From Succinivibrio dextrinosolvens DSM 3072 (GTDB lineage Bacteria; Pseudomonadota; Gammaproteobacteria; Enterobacterales; Succinivibrionaceae): a DNA stretch of 64,000 nucleotides. The DNA is taken from positions 1 through 64,000 of the forward strand of contig NZ_FUXX01000002.1 in assembly GCF_900167015.1 (NCBI RefSeq), in the 5' to 3' direction. A model generated the notes under the pieces. The model did not search any database. It was not told the origin of the DNA and was given only the letters and a program-made list of their open reading frames with translations. This document shows positions 34,082 to 43,263 of the stretch, one piece after another. Made by a program: the position numbers and the translations under genes. The stretch's first letter is position 1. Each line of letters opens with the position of its first letter.

Positions 34082-35485
34082 ATGACAGCTAAGATTAAGC
34101 TTGGTTTTGTACCAACAAGAAGAAGTGTGTTCAGTGCTCCAGATGCTCTTAAATACAGAGATCTGACAGCAGCTCGTATGAAGGAACTTGGTATCGATTT
34201 TGTAGACATCAAGGATATCAATCCTGAAGGTCTGCTGTTTGCTGATGAGGATGTAGCAAAGATTGCAGCCAAATTCAGAAAGGAAGGCGTTGACGGAATC
34301 ATTCTGGCACACTGCAACTTCGGTACAGAATATGTCTGTGCAAGACTAGCTAAGGAGCTTAATCTTCCTGTGCTGCTATGGGGACCTTTGGATGAGCGCC
34401 CTCTTCCTGACGGTCGCAGACTGCGTGATACACAGTGCGGTCTGTTCGCAACTGGTAAGGTACTGCGCAGATTCCAGGTAAAGTTTACCTATCTGACCAA
34501 CTGTCGTCTGTCAGATCCTGTCTTTGAGCGCGGCCTGCGTGACTTTATGGCTGTATGTAACGTTGTAAAGACATTCAGACATATCCGTATCCTTCAGATG
34601 GGACCTCGTCCTTTCGATTTCTGGACTACCATGTGCAATGAAGGTGAGTTACTGGAGAAGTTCAACATTCAGCTGTCTCCTATACCTCTGCCAGAGCTTT
34701 TAGCTGAAGTCCGCAGAATTCGTGACGGTAACGGAGCCAAGGAAGAGCTTGAGATCCTTCATGACAAGACAGTTATCAAGATTTCCGAACCAAAGGTTGA
34801 GACTGTGGCTGCACTTGCAAGAGCAATGCGCAATCTGATTGAAAAGTATGGCTGTCAGGCTGGTGCCATCCAGTGCTGGACTGCACTTCAGGGCGAGCTT
34901 GGAATCATGCCTTGTGCAGCAAACTCAATCCTTAACGATTTAGGCATTCCAGTTGTCTGTGAGACTGATATTCATGGCGCAATTACAGCCCTGATGGCAG
35001 AAGCTGCCGTTATGAATGAATCTCGAAGCTTCTTTGCTGACTGGACAGTACGCCACCCAGATAATCCAAACGGTGAACTGCTGCAGCACTGTGGTCCTTG
35101 GCCAATTTCAATTGCCAAGGAAAAGCCTGAATTAACCTGTCCAATCGCTTTTGATGATGAAGGTTCTCTATCTGCAGAGGCTAAAGCAGGTAAAGAGCTG
35201 ACACTTACAAGATTCGATGGCGACAACGGAGAGTATTCTCTGCTGCTTGGTAATGCCAAGAGTGTAGAAGGCCCTAAGATTCTGGGAACCTATATGTGGG
35301 TTGAGGTTGAGAATATCAAACGCCTTGAGGAAAAGGTTGTAACCGGACCATATATTCACCACTGTGTAGGTGTCTACAAGAATGTTGTTCCTATTCTCTA
35401 TGAGGCATGTAAGTACATCGGTATCAAGGCAGATCTGTACGATCCGATTGAAGAACAGGTGAAGGCATATCTACGTGGAGAATAA
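34082..35485 (+). CDS. L-fucose/L-arabinose isomerase family protein
   Basis: A 467-residue protein whose features (ILAHCNFGTE near residue 75, LLWGPLDERPLPDGRR near 99, ETDIHGA near 303, PYIHHCVGV near the end) place it in the FucI/AraA C-terminal superfamily. Such enzymes convert aldoses to ketoses at a divalent metal. In this operon its product would feed the FGGY kinase and then the split transketolase. If the substrate is D-apiose, it would be the apiose-to-apulose isomerase; an ordinary aldopentose is equally compatible. The SD is AAGGA. Confidence 0.75.
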   Translation: MTAKIKLGFVPTRRSVFSAPDALKYRDLTAARMKELGIDFVDIKDINPEGLLFADEDVAKIAAKFRKEGVDGIILAHCNFGTEYVCARLAKELNLPVLLWGPLDERPLPDGRRLRDTQCGLFATGKVLRRFQVKFTYLTNCRLSDPVFERGLRDFMAVCNVVKTFRHIRILQMGPRPFDFWTTMCNEGELLEKFNIQLSPIPLPELLAEVRRIRDGNGAKEELEILHDKTVIKISEPKVETVAALARAMRNLIEKYGCQAGAIQCWTALQGELGIMPCAANSILNDLGIPVVCETDIHGAITALMAEAAVMNESRSFFADWTVRHPDNPNGELLQHCGPWPISIAKEKPELTCPIAFDDEGSLSAEAKAGKELTLTRFDGDNGEYSLLLGNAKSVEGPKILGTYMWVEVENIKRLEEKVVTGPYIHHCVGVYKNVVPILYEACKYIGIKADLYDPIEEQVKAYLRGE

Positions 35486-35489
35486 TGAA

Positions 35490-36314
35490 ATGAAAGAATT
35501 AAGAAAACTGGCATATAGACTTCGCCAGGATGTCGTTGACATGATCGTCAACGGTAAAGGCGGACATATCGGTGGTGATATGTCTGTCATGGATGTTCTG
35601 GTTACTCTTTATTTCAAAGAGATGAACATTACAAAAGAAAACTTTAATACAAAGAATCATGACCATTTCATTATGAGTAAAGGTCATTCTGTAGAGTCAT
35701 TATATGCAGTTCTAGCTGAGAAGGGATTCTTCTCAAGAGAGACTTTATTAAAGGAATTCAGTCAGTTCGGTTCAAAGTTTATCGGTCATCCAAACAATAA
35801 ACTGCCAGGCATTGAAATGAATTCAGGTGCCTTAGGTCACGGTCTTCCTGTAGCAGTAGGCATGGCAATCGCAGAGAGAATGAATAAGAGCAGTAACCGT
35901 GTTTATGTTGTCATGGGCGATGGCGAGCTTGCTGAAGGTTCAGTATGGGAAGGCGCAATGGCCGGTGCCAATTACAGACTTGATAATCTGTGCGCTGTTC
36001 TTGATAGAAACCGTCTGCAGATTTCAGGTTCAACTGAAGATGTTATGGCACTGGATGATCTTCATCGCAAGTGGGACAGCTTTGGCTGGCATGTAATTGA
36101 TGTCTCAGATGGCAATGATATTGAAAAGCTTTCCGCTGCTTTTGAAGAAGCCCGTATTGTTAAAGGCAAACCAACAGTTCTGATCGCCAATACAGTCAAG
36201 GGTAAAGGTTCTCCTGTAATGGAAAACAAGGCTTCATGGCATCACCATGTTCCAAATGAAGAAGAATACAGACAGATCATGAGTGATTTGAAAGCTAGAG
36301 CAGAGGAGGACTAA
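35490..36314 (+). CDS. Transketolase, N-terminal (TPP-binding) subunit
   Basis: A 274-residue protein equal to the first domain of transketolase. It has the thiamine diphosphate motif GDGELAEGSVWEGA...N (about residues 146-180), GHSVESLYA near residue 65 and a HHHVPNEEEY end. It needs the following gene for the pyrimidine-binding half. ATG 35490 is chosen with GGAG about 9 bases upstream; an in-frame GTG at 35475 overlaps the isomerase end. Split transketolases are common in dedicated sugar operons, including the apulose-4-phosphate transketolase pair. Confidence 0.92.
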   Translation: MKELRKLAYRLRQDVVDMIVNGKGGHIGGDMSVMDVLVTLYFKEMNITKENFNTKNHDHFIMSKGHSVESLYAVLAEKGFFSRETLLKEFSQFGSKFIGHPNNKLPGIEMNSGALGHGLPVAVGMAIAERMNKSSNRVYVVMGDGELAEGSVWEGAMAGANYRLDNLCAVLDRNRLQISGSTEDVMALDDLHRKWDSFGWHVIDVSDGNDIEKLSAAFEEARIVKGKPTVLIANTVKGKGSPVMENKASWHHHVPNEEEYRQIMSDLKARAEED

Positions 36315-36316
36315 CT

Positions 36317-37252
36317 ATGGCTAATATTGCAAATAAACAGATGATCTGTGATGTCTTAATGGAAGCAGCCCAGAAGGATAAGGATATTGTTGTACTTTGC
36401 TCTGATTCAAGAGGTAGTGCCTCAGCAACTCCATTTGCCAATGCCTTTCCTGAGCAGTTTGTTGAAGTAGGTATTGCCGAGCAGGATCTTGTAGGTATTG
36501 CAGCCGGTATGGCCAGGGTTGGCAAAAGAACCTTCCCTATGTCTCCTGCCTGTTTTATCACTGCCCGTTCATATGAACAGTGCAAGGTTGATGTTGCCTA
36601 CTCTCATACCAATGTAAAGCTTGTTGGCATTTCCGGCGGTGTAAGTTATGGCGCTTTAGGTATGTCTCATCACTCAGCACAGGATATTGCATGCATGTCA
36701 TCAATTCCTGGCATGAGAGTATATCTGCCATCAGACTGCAATCAGACAAGAAAGCTGATGGAAGTTCTGGTTAAGGATAATGAGCCTGCCTACATTCGTG
36801 TAGGAAGAAATGCAGTTGAGCCTGTATACAGCGAAGATAATGTTCCTTTTGAGATGGATAAGGCTACCTGGGTATGCAAGGGTGAAGATGTTGCAATTGT
36901 TGCCTGCGGTGAGATGGTTCTGTATGCAAAACAGGCTGCAGAAATCCTGAAGAAGAAAGGCATCAGCGCAACTGTTCTTGATATGTACTGCGTAAAACCT
37001 TTTGATAAGGCTGCTGTAATTGAAGCTGCAAAGAATGCTAAAGCAGTAATTTCAGTTGAAGAGCATTCTCCTTTTGGCGGTTTAGGTTCAATGGTAGCTC
37101 AGACAGTTTCAGAGAACTGCCCTAAGAAATGTGTAACTATGTCTTTACCTGATGAACCTGTTATTACAGGTAATTCAAAGGAAGTCTTTGCCTACTACAA
37201 ACTAACCGGTGAAGGTATTGCAGCTAAGGCAGAGGAACTGCTAAATGACTAA
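36317..37252 (+). CDS. Transketolase, C-terminal (pyrimidine-binding) subunit
   Basis: A 311-residue protein equal to transketolase domains 2 and 3. It shows FVEVGIAEQDLVGIAAGMA with the Glu that activates thiamine diphosphate, SYGALGMSHHSAQDIA, and a C-terminal domain ending in VEEHSPFGGLGSMVAQ. It pairs with the upstream subunit, two bases away, to move a two-carbon ketol unit from a ketose phosphate. The SD is GAGGA. The kinase gene overlaps its end by 8 bases. Confidence 0.92.
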   Translation: MANIANKQMICDVLMEAAQKDKDIVVLCSDSRGSASATPFANAFPEQFVEVGIAEQDLVGIAAGMARVGKRTFPMSPACFITARSYEQCKVDVAYSHTNVKLVGISGGVSYGALGMSHHSAQDIACMSSIPGMRVYLPSDCNQTRKLMEVLVKDNEPAYIRVGRNAVEPVYSEDNVPFEMDKATWVCKGEDVAIVACGEMVLYAKQAAEILKKKGISATVLDMYCVKPFDKAAVIEAAKNAKAVISVEEHSPFGGLGSMVAQTVSENCPKKCVTMSLPDEPVITGNSKEVFAYYKLTGEGIAAKAEELLND

Positions 37253-38738
37253 AGATGTCTATGTACTGGGCATCGATCAGAGTACGCAGGGTACCAAAGC
37301 CCTGCTCTTTGATGCTCAGGGAAAACTTGTTGATAAGGCAACTCTTCCTCACAGACAGATTATCAATGAACTAGGCTATGTTGAGCACGATCTTAATGAG
37401 ATTGCAGCTAATGTAATCGGTGTCGTAAAGGCTCTTATTGATAGGGATCCTAAACGTTCCGAGAAAATTGCAACTGTTGGTCTGTCTGTACAGCGTGAAA
37501 CCGTTGGAGCCTGGAGAAAATCCACTTTAGAGCCTCTCTATAATGCGATTGTCTGGCAGTGTGCTCGCGGTGCTGAGTTTGTATCACGTCCTGAAGTTAA
37601 GTCTAAGGCTGACAGAATCCGCCAGATTACAGGTCTTGAGTTGTCAGAGTATTTCTCAGCGGCAAAAATAACCTGGCTTGTAGACAATGTGCCTGCTCTT
37701 AAGGAGTGTGCTGACAGGAAGGATTTATGTATTGGCAACATGGATTCTTTCCTGATTTCCTTTTTAACTCATGGAAAAAACTTTGCTACAGAGCCTTCAA
37801 ACGCATCAAGAACTCAGCTGATGGATCTTAAGAAAATATGCTGGTCTGAGGAGTTATGTTCTCTGTTTAAAGTTCCTTTAGAAGCACTTCCAGAGATTAA
37901 GGATTCAGATTCTGAGTTCGGTTTAACTGACTTTAATGGTCTTTTAAAACATCAGATCCCAATTCATGCCGCAATCGGTGATTCTCAGGGCGCACTGTTC
38001 GGACATGGATGCAGCAAACCTGGACAGGTTAAGACAACCTATGGTACCGGCTCATCAATTATGATGAACAGCGGTTCTGAGGTTTCTTCATGCGAAAAAG
38101 GAATTGTAAATTCTGTTGGCTGGAGACGGCGAGGCAGTACAACTTATGTGCTTGAGGGTAATATCAATTACTCAGCGGGTATCATAAGCTATCTTAAGGA
38201 TGATATGCAGCTTATCAGTGACCCTAAAGAAACAGAAGAACTTGCAAGAGCTGCCAATCCAAATGACAGATGCTATTTTGTTCCAGCGCTATCAGGGTTA
38301 GGTGCTCCATATTTTAACGGTAATGTAAGAGGTTCTATTCTTGGAATCAGCAGACTTACCGGTAAAAATGAAATCGTAAGAGCTGCTCTTGATTCTATTG
38401 CCTATCAGGTAAACGATATTATTACCCTGATAAGAAGATCTTCTGATGTTGAGGTAACTCAGCTTTGCGTGGACGGCGGTGCTACATCAAATAAATATCT
38501 GATGCAGTTTCAGGCTGATCTTTTAAGACTTCCTTTAAAGGTTCCTGCTGTTGCAGAACTTTCAGGAATGGGAGCAGCCTTCATGGCTGCAATTGCTCAA
38601 GGAATCTACTCTGAAAATATACTAAGTGAGGATAGATTTGAGAATTCCTATATTCCAAAAGCTGATAAGAATGAAATAGATGCAAAGGTTGAAGGATGGC
38701 ATAAAGCCATAAATTCAACTATAGGATATGGGATTTAA
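37245..38738 (+). CDS. FGGY-family carbohydrate kinase (xylulokinase-like; possible apulose kinase)
   Basis: A 497-residue kinase of the ribokinase-unrelated FGGY family: GIDQSTQGTKALLFD at the start (phosphate-1 loop), GDSQGALFGHGC near residue 245, TTYGTGSSIMMN and the C-terminal CVDGGATSNKYLMQFQADLL. It phosphorylates a ketose made by the isomerase. The start resembles xylulokinase and glycerol kinase equally, so substrate rests on context. It overlaps the transketolase gene by 8 bases with the SD GAGGAA and is the last gene before a strong terminator. Confidence 0.85.
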   Translation: MTKDVYVLGIDQSTQGTKALLFDAQGKLVDKATLPHRQIINELGYVEHDLNEIAANVIGVVKALIDRDPKRSEKIATVGLSVQRETVGAWRKSTLEPLYNAIVWQCARGAEFVSRPEVKSKADRIRQITGLELSEYFSAAKITWLVDNVPALKECADRKDLCIGNMDSFLISFLTHGKNFATEPSNASRTQLMDLKKICWSEELCSLFKVPLEALPEIKDSDSEFGLTDFNGLLKHQIPIHAAIGDSQGALFGHGCSKPGQVKTTYGTGSSIMMNSGSEVSSCEKGIVNSVGWRRRGSTTYVLEGNINYSAGIISYLKDDMQLISDPKETEELARAANPNDRCYFVPALSGLGAPYFNGNVRGSILGISRLTGKNEIVRAALDSIAYQVNDIITLIRRSSDVEVTQLCVDGGATSNKYLMQFQADLLRLPLKVPAVAELSGMGAAFMAAIAQGIYSENILSEDRFENSYIPKADKNEIDAKVEGWHKAINSTIGYGI

Positions 38739-38781
38739 TGGTTTTATTCGTTGTTTATTGTGCTATGTAGCATGATGTTCA

Positions 38782-38809
38782 GGGGATCTTTCATGATCCC
38801 CATTTTTTT
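38782..38809 (+). terminator. Terminator of the ABC sugar operon
   Basis: A perfect 7-base stem (ggggatc 38782-38788, gatcccc 38795-38801) with a 6-base loop is followed by a run of seven Ts. Confidence 0.92.
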
Positions 38810-38824
38810 ATCTGCAGGTTAGGA

Positions 38825-39712
38825 CTACTGAGACAGCTTACGGTACATAGATGTAAGCTCTTCCTGAGTAAAGCTGTAGGTCTTTCCGCAGTGCTGACAG
38901 GTCATTGAGGTACCCTTAGGATCCTCTGCCATATTCTTAAGTTCGGATGGATCAAGCTGCATCAGGGCATTCTCACAGCGGCTCTTTGAGCAGATGCATT
39001 TGAACTGAACCTCTTTCTCTCCGAATACCTTGGTTTCCTCGTGGGCAAACAGTCTGCCCAATGATTCATCTAAAGGCAGTGTGAACAGTTCGTTTGCGCT
39101 TAAGGTTGCAGCAAGAACACTTAAATGCTCAAGAGAATCAAGATTACCTTCAATTTCAGGAATAATCTGCAGCATGATACCGCCAGACTGTCTTTCATCA
39201 AGGTCAGTGCTGATGAAGAATCTGGTTGGAAGCTGCTGGGAGTTCTTGAAGTAGTCCTCCAGGGTTGCGCCGATTGATTCATTGTTCAGAGCAACAATTC
39301 CCTGCCACTTAACACCGTTCTTAGGAAATACGGACAGGGCAAGAATACCGTCTGCACCGCACAGCTCATGAATAGATGCATTGTTTTCCACTGCACTGTT
39401 GTCCTTTAGGGCGCATGAGCCGTAGAAGCTTAAATCCTGTCGGATATTGATAAGCGCATACTTTAGAGGAGCGTCCTTTCCTCCTCTGATCTGCACCATG
39501 ATTTCAGAACCGTCTTTAAGAGTTGAAGCTACCAGAACTGATGAAACAGCAAGCTCCATCATGATCTTTTTCAGACAGTCAGGATAGTTATCATGGATTA
39601 GATCCTCAAAAGGAGTTTTTAAACGGGTGATTTCACCTCTAACACCATGATTATCAAAAAGAAATCTTTCAATACTGTTATGATTAAATGTCTGCATGTA
39701 TTTAGTTTCCAT
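38825..39712 (-). CDS. hslO: Redox-regulated chaperone Hsp33
   Basis: A 295-residue holdase activated by oxidation. The C-terminal zinc site is intact: CxC in FKCICSK and CxxC in TCQHCGKT. The N-terminal core has FLFDNHGVRGEITRL. Hsp33 protects proteins during oxidative and heat stress. It overlaps the Hsp15 gene by 11 bases at ATG 39712; the alternative start at ATG 39697 avoids the overlap and has GGAA upstream, so the true N-terminus may be five residues shorter. Confidence 0.95.
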   Translation of the reverse strand: METKYMQTFNHNSIERFLFDNHGVRGEITRLKTPFEDLIHDNYPDCLKKIMMELAVSSVLVASTLKDGSEIMVQIRGGKDAPLKYALINIRQDLSFYGSCALKDNSAVENNASIHELCGADGILALSVFPKNGVKWQGIVALNNESIGATLEDYFKNSQQLPTRFFISTDLDERQSGGIMLQIIPEIEGNLDSLEHLSVLAATLSANELFTLPLDESLGRLFAHEETKVFGEKEVQFKCICSKSRCENALMQLDPSELKNMAEDPKGTSMTCQHCGKTYSFTQEELTSMYRKLSQ

Positions 39713-40100
39713 ATTTCATACTGATGAGAGCTCTTCTGTCTTTTTTGTTAGGCTTCTCATCTGGATGAGGGGCAAGCAGTGAATTGAGTTTAATCTGTTC
39801 AATCTGCTTTTCTCTCTCTGCGATACTTTTTTCTGTTTCCTTATATAGTGTCTGAGCAACCACTGCAGGACCTCTCTGATCTGAAATCTTTACGATTTCA
39901 ACCTCCCTGCGGATATTTCCCTGAAGTACCTTGACCAGAGCTCCGATTTCCACGGTTCTTGATGGCTTGGCTTTAACTCCGTTGTAGTCAACCTTGCCAC
40001 CCTCAATCATACTTCTGGCAAGTGAGCGTGTTTTGTAGAATCTTGCAGCCCAGAGCCACTTATCCAGTCTGACTTCTGTATCTTCGTTATTCTGTGCCAT
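39702..40100 (-). CDS. hslR: Ribosome-associated heat shock protein Hsp15
   Basis: A 132-residue S4-domain RNA-binding protein (VRLDKWLWAARFYKTRSLA, residues 10-28) that recycles free 50S subunits carrying stalled nascent chains. The C-terminal basic tail (KPNKKDRRALISMKYGN) matches the family. Length equals E. coli HslR (133). ATG 40100 is preferred over a TTG four codons earlier. It is paired with hslO as in E. coli and lies divergent from nudE. Confidence 0.93.
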   Translation of the reverse strand: MAQNNEDTEVRLDKWLWAARFYKTRSLARSMIEGGKVDYNGVKAKPSRTVEIGALVKVLQGNIRREVEIVKISDQRGPAVVAQTLYKETEKSIAEREKQIEQIKLNSLLAPHPDEKPNKKDRRALISMKYGN

Positions 40101-40224
40101 AAATAATGCCAATATGTCTTCGTCCTATCTTAAGGCAAAGGCCAAATTTAAGCGTGAAAAATTAAGAAAAAAGCGTTTTTCAGTGCTAAAGTATACCAAC
40201 GATTTAAGAAAAATGGTGTTAATT

Positions 40225-40791
40225 ATGGATCTTTCTGCATTAGATAAACCTGTTCCAAAAATTCTTGATAAACGCAGAAACAAGGTTTCGCGATTCTTTA
40301 CAGTTGATGAGCTTGATCTTGAATTCTCCAACAGTACCAGAAGAACCTATGAAAGATTAAGCGGTGGTAACGGGGCAATTTTAGCAGTTCCTTTTGACGG
40401 TAAGGATTTTTACCTTACATCCGAATATGCCTGCGGTTTTGAACGTTATGAACTTGGTTTTGTAAAAGGAAAAATAGATGCCGGAGAGGATGCTGTAACA
40501 GCCTGCAACCGTGAACTTGAAGAGGAAATCGGCTTTGGCGCAAGAAATATTACTCTTCTGCGACGGGAAATGACAGTTGCTCCAGGTATGCTTCAGCTTA
40601 GAATGTTCACATATCTTTGTACTGATCTCTATCCAAGAGTTCTTGATGGAGATGAGCCTGAACCTATTTCTATAATAAAAGTATCTCCTTCAGAGGCAAA
40701 GGAGCTTATTTTCGATGTGGATTCTCCATTAACTGAATCAAGAGCAATTGCCTGCCTTACTCTTGCCATGAGAAAACTCAATTATCTATAA
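40225..40791 (+). CDS. nudE: ADP-compound hydrolase NudE (Nudix family)
   Basis: A 188-residue Nudix hydrolase with a complete Nudix box (GKIDAGEDAVTACNRELEEE plus IGF) and the upstream ELGFVKG. Members cleave ADP-ribose, NADH and diadenosine polyphosphates. The frame is open from ATG 40114, but that start would add a 37-residue Lys/Arg-rich extension absent from E. coli NudE (186 residues) and has no SD. ATG 40225 (or 40213) fits the family length. The gene is divergent from hslR; nudE is near hslR/hslO in E. coli too. Confidence 0.85.
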   Translation: MDLSALDKPVPKILDKRRNKVSRFFTVDELDLEFSNSTRRTYERLSGGNGAILAVPFDGKDFYLTSEYACGFERYELGFVKGKIDAGEDAVTACNRELEEEIGFGARNITLLRREMTVAPGMLQLRMFTYLCTDLYPRVLDGDEPEPISIIKVSPSEAKELIFDVDSPLTESRAIACLTLAMRKLNYL

Positions 40792-40946
40792 CGATAAATA
40801 ATGAAACAGGAAGCCATTTCTATGCCGTTTCCTAACTCATTTGCTTTGCATCATAGAAAACCTGTGCTAATAAGCTATGCACAAATATGATGCAAATTTA
40901 ATAATACATTTATCTCCCTTCTAATTTTGCTTATTCTAGTAACTAG

Positions 40947-40970
40947 ACAATCATTTCGTGATTGTATTTT
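40947..40970 (+). terminator. Weak hairpin with T-run upstream of argF
   Basis: An AT-rich 7-base stem (acaatca 40947-40953, tgattgt 40959-40965), loop tttcg, is followed by attttttat. It lies between the nudE stop and argF, within 50 bases of the argF start. It either ends nudE transcripts or attenuates a transcript entering argF; the argF promoter could not be fixed. Confidence 0.45.
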
Positions 40971-41014
40971 TTATCCATGCAGGATTATTCCTGCCTCATT
41001 TTGGGAGTTTGGTG

Positions 41015-41923
41015 ATGCGTCATCTTTTAACTGGCTTTGAATTTAGCCAAGAAGATTATTGGGACATTATTAATACCGCTATAGATATGAAAAAGGATCC
41101 AAAGAAATACGACCGGGTTTTAGCTGGTCGGAGCGGCGCAATAATGTTCGAAAAGCCATCACTAAGAACAAGAACAACATTTGAGCTTGCTTTCTACAGA
41201 CTTGGCGGTCACGGTGTTTATCTTGACCTTCAGAACGGCGAGCTTGGAAAGAGAGAAACCATTGCAGATTATTCTCGTAATCTGTGTCGCTGGGTAGACT
41301 GCCTTGTTGGCAGAGTATTCTCCCAGAATACTCTTACTGAACTTGCAAAGTATGGTTCAGTACCTGTAATCAATGCTCTTTCTGATTTATATCATCCTGC
41401 TCAGGCAATGGCAGACTACATGACTGTCTATGAGCATTTAGGTAAGGTAAAGGGTGTTAATGTTGCTTATGTGGGTGATGGTAACAATGTAACCAATTCA
41501 CTTTTGGTTGCAGGTTCAATACTAGGTGCAAATGTTACCTGTTTCTGCCCTGAAAACTGCAGCCCTGATGCAGCAGTGTTTATAAAGGCTCAGGAAATTG
41601 CAGCTAAGAACGGATGCAAGCTTGCTGTAGAGAATGATATCAGCAAGCTACGTAACTTCGATGTTGTTTATACCGATACATGGGTATCAATGGGTGATAA
41701 CACTCCTCTTGATACTGTAAAGAAGAAGTACATGCCTTATCAGGTTAATTCTTCTTTAGTTGAGCAGTCTGGTGCTCAGATTGTTATGCACTGTCTGCCA
41801 GCTCACCGTGGATATGAGATTACTGATGAAGTTATGGACGGTGATAAATCTGTAGTATTTGATGAAGCAGAAAACCGTCTGCACATCCATATGTCTGTAC
41901 TTTCTAAACTGATTAACGCTTAA
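41015..41923 (+). CDS. argF: Ornithine carbamoyltransferase
   Basis: A 302-residue enzyme that makes citrulline from ornithine and carbamoyl phosphate. The carbamoyl-phosphate loop is KPSLRTRTTFE (Ser49-Thr54) and the ornithine loop is HCLPAHRG near residue 262; YHPAQAMAD is also present. It is shorter than E. coli ArgF/ArgI (334) and closer in length to the anabolic form of many other bacteria. ATG 41015 follows GGGAG; a 19-residue upstream extension in frame looks non-coding. It is followed by argG after 17 bases. Confidence 0.96.
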   Translation: MRHLLTGFEFSQEDYWDIINTAIDMKKDPKKYDRVLAGRSGAIMFEKPSLRTRTTFELAFYRLGGHGVYLDLQNGELGKRETIADYSRNLCRWVDCLVGRVFSQNTLTELAKYGSVPVINALSDLYHPAQAMADYMTVYEHLGKVKGVNVAYVGDGNNVTNSLLVAGSILGANVTCFCPENCSPDAAVFIKAQEIAAKNGCKLAVENDISKLRNFDVVYTDTWVSMGDNTPLDTVKKKYMPYQVNSSLVEQSGAQIVMHCLPAHRGYEITDEVMDGDKSVVFDEAENRLHIHMSVLSKLINA

Positions 41924-41940
41924 TTTGAGGATTTATAAAA

Positions 41941-43170
41941 ATGTTAAAACATGAAAACAAACAGTACAAAAAAGTTATTCTTGCTTATTCTGGCGGTCTT
42001 GATACTTCAACCATCGTACCTTGGTTAAAGGAGAACTATGGTTGTGAAGTTGTTTGCTTTGTTGCTGATGTCGGTCAGGAGCGTGAGGACCTTGAGGGTA
42101 TCGAGCAGAAAGCTAAGCAGTCAGGTGCATCAAAGTGCATTATTAAGGATTTAAGAGAAGAGTTCGTTAAAGACTATGTCTTTGAAATGATGAAGACTGG
42201 TGCTTTATATGAGGGTGAGTATCTTTTAGGTACAGCTATTGCCCGTCCTATCATTGCCAAGGCAATGGTTGAATGCGCTTTAGCAGAAGGTGCTGATGCA
42301 GTTGCCCACGGTGCTACCGGTAAAGGTAACGATCAGGTTCGTTTCGAGGCTGCAGTTGCAGCTTTAGCTCCTCAGCTAGACGTTATTGCTCCATGGAGAA
42401 TCTGGGATCTTCAGTCTCGTGAAGAGTTACTTGCTTACTTAAATGAGCGTAACATTCCATGTAAGACAACTTTAAAGAAGATTTACAGCCGTGATGCAAA
42501 CTGCCTGCACATCTCAACTGAGGGTGGTGAGCTGGAGAATACCTGGAATGCTCCTACCGAGAATGTATGGGTATGGACAACCTCTCCAGAGAAGGCTCCT
42601 GATACTCCAGAGACCTTTGAATTAACCATCGAAAAGGGTGTTGTAACCCAGATTAATGGTAAGACCATGTCTCCATTTGAGATTATCTCTGAGTTAAATG
42701 AGAGAGGCGCAAGAAATGGTGTTGGTCGTATCGATTTAACCGAGAACAGACTTGTTGGCATGAAGTCTCGTGGCTGCTATGAAACCCCAGGCGGAACCAT
42801 TATTTATAAGGCATTAAGAGCTATCGAGCAGTTAGTTCTTGATAAGTCAACCAGAGTATTCCGTGAGCATTTAGCAGTTGAGTTTGCTCAGCTTGTTTAT
42901 GATGGCAGATGGTTCACCCGTCTAAGAGACATTCTTCAGGCTGCTGCTGATGAGTGCGCTAAGGAAGTAAACGGTAAGGTTGTTCTGAAGCTTTACAAGG
43001 GTAACATTGATATTATCCAGAAGGATTCTCCAAACAGCCTGTTTAACTTTGACTTCGTAACCTTCGGTGCAGATCAGGTTTACAGCCAGGCTGACGGTGA
43101 CGGCTTCATCCGTCTATATACCTTACCAAGCAGAATCCGTGCTATTAACGCAGCTGCTAAGAAGAAATAA
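41941..43170 (+). CDS. argG: Argininosuccinate synthase
   Basis: A 409-residue enzyme that joins citrulline and aspartate using ATP. It has the N-type ATP motif [16 protein letters not shown] (residues 14-29) and the [13 protein letters not shown] block near residue 121. It belongs to the short (about 400-residue) type rather than the longer E. coli type (447). It is in tandem with argF and argH. A hairpin lies in the argG-argH gap. Confidence 0.97.
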   Translation: MLKHENKQYKKVILAYSGGLDTSTIVPWLKENYGCEVVCFVADVGQEREDLEGIEQKAKQSGASKCIIKDLREEFVKDYVFEMMKTGALYEGEYLLGTAIARPIIAKAMVECALAEGADAVAHGATGKGNDQVRFEAAVAALAPQLDVIAPWRIWDLQSREELLAYLNERNIPCKTTLKKIYSRDANCLHISTEGGELENTWNAPTENVWVWTTSPEKAPDTPETFELTIEKGVVTQINGKTMSPFEIISELNERGARNGVGRIDLTENRLVGMKSRGCYETPGGTIIYKALRAIEQLVLDKSTRVFREHLAVEFAQLVYDGRWFTRLRDILQAAADECAKEVNGKVVLKLYKGNIDIIQKDSPNSLFNFDFVTFGADQVYSQADGDGFIRLYTLPSRIRAINAAAKKK

Positions 43171-43191
43171 TTTATCTGAATAAATAGAATG

Positions 43192-43217
43192 CGGTTCAGG
43201 GAGTGATCTCTGAGCCG
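43192..43217 (+). terminator. Attenuating hairpin between argG and argH
   Basis: An 11-base stem with two G-U pairs (43192-43202, 43207-43217) and a GTGA loop is followed by tattttgtat. It may reduce read-through into argH, or argH may have its own promoter. Confidence 0.6.
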
Positions 43218-43263
43218 TATTTTGTATAGTTTTAACGTATTCAATAATAAGGTCGAGGTATAT

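Noticed and set aside
40114-40224. Longer NudE N-terminus
   Set aside because: The extra 37 residues are Lys/Arg-rich, unlike known NudE, lack an SD and lie almost at the hslR start, so they are probably the promoter region.
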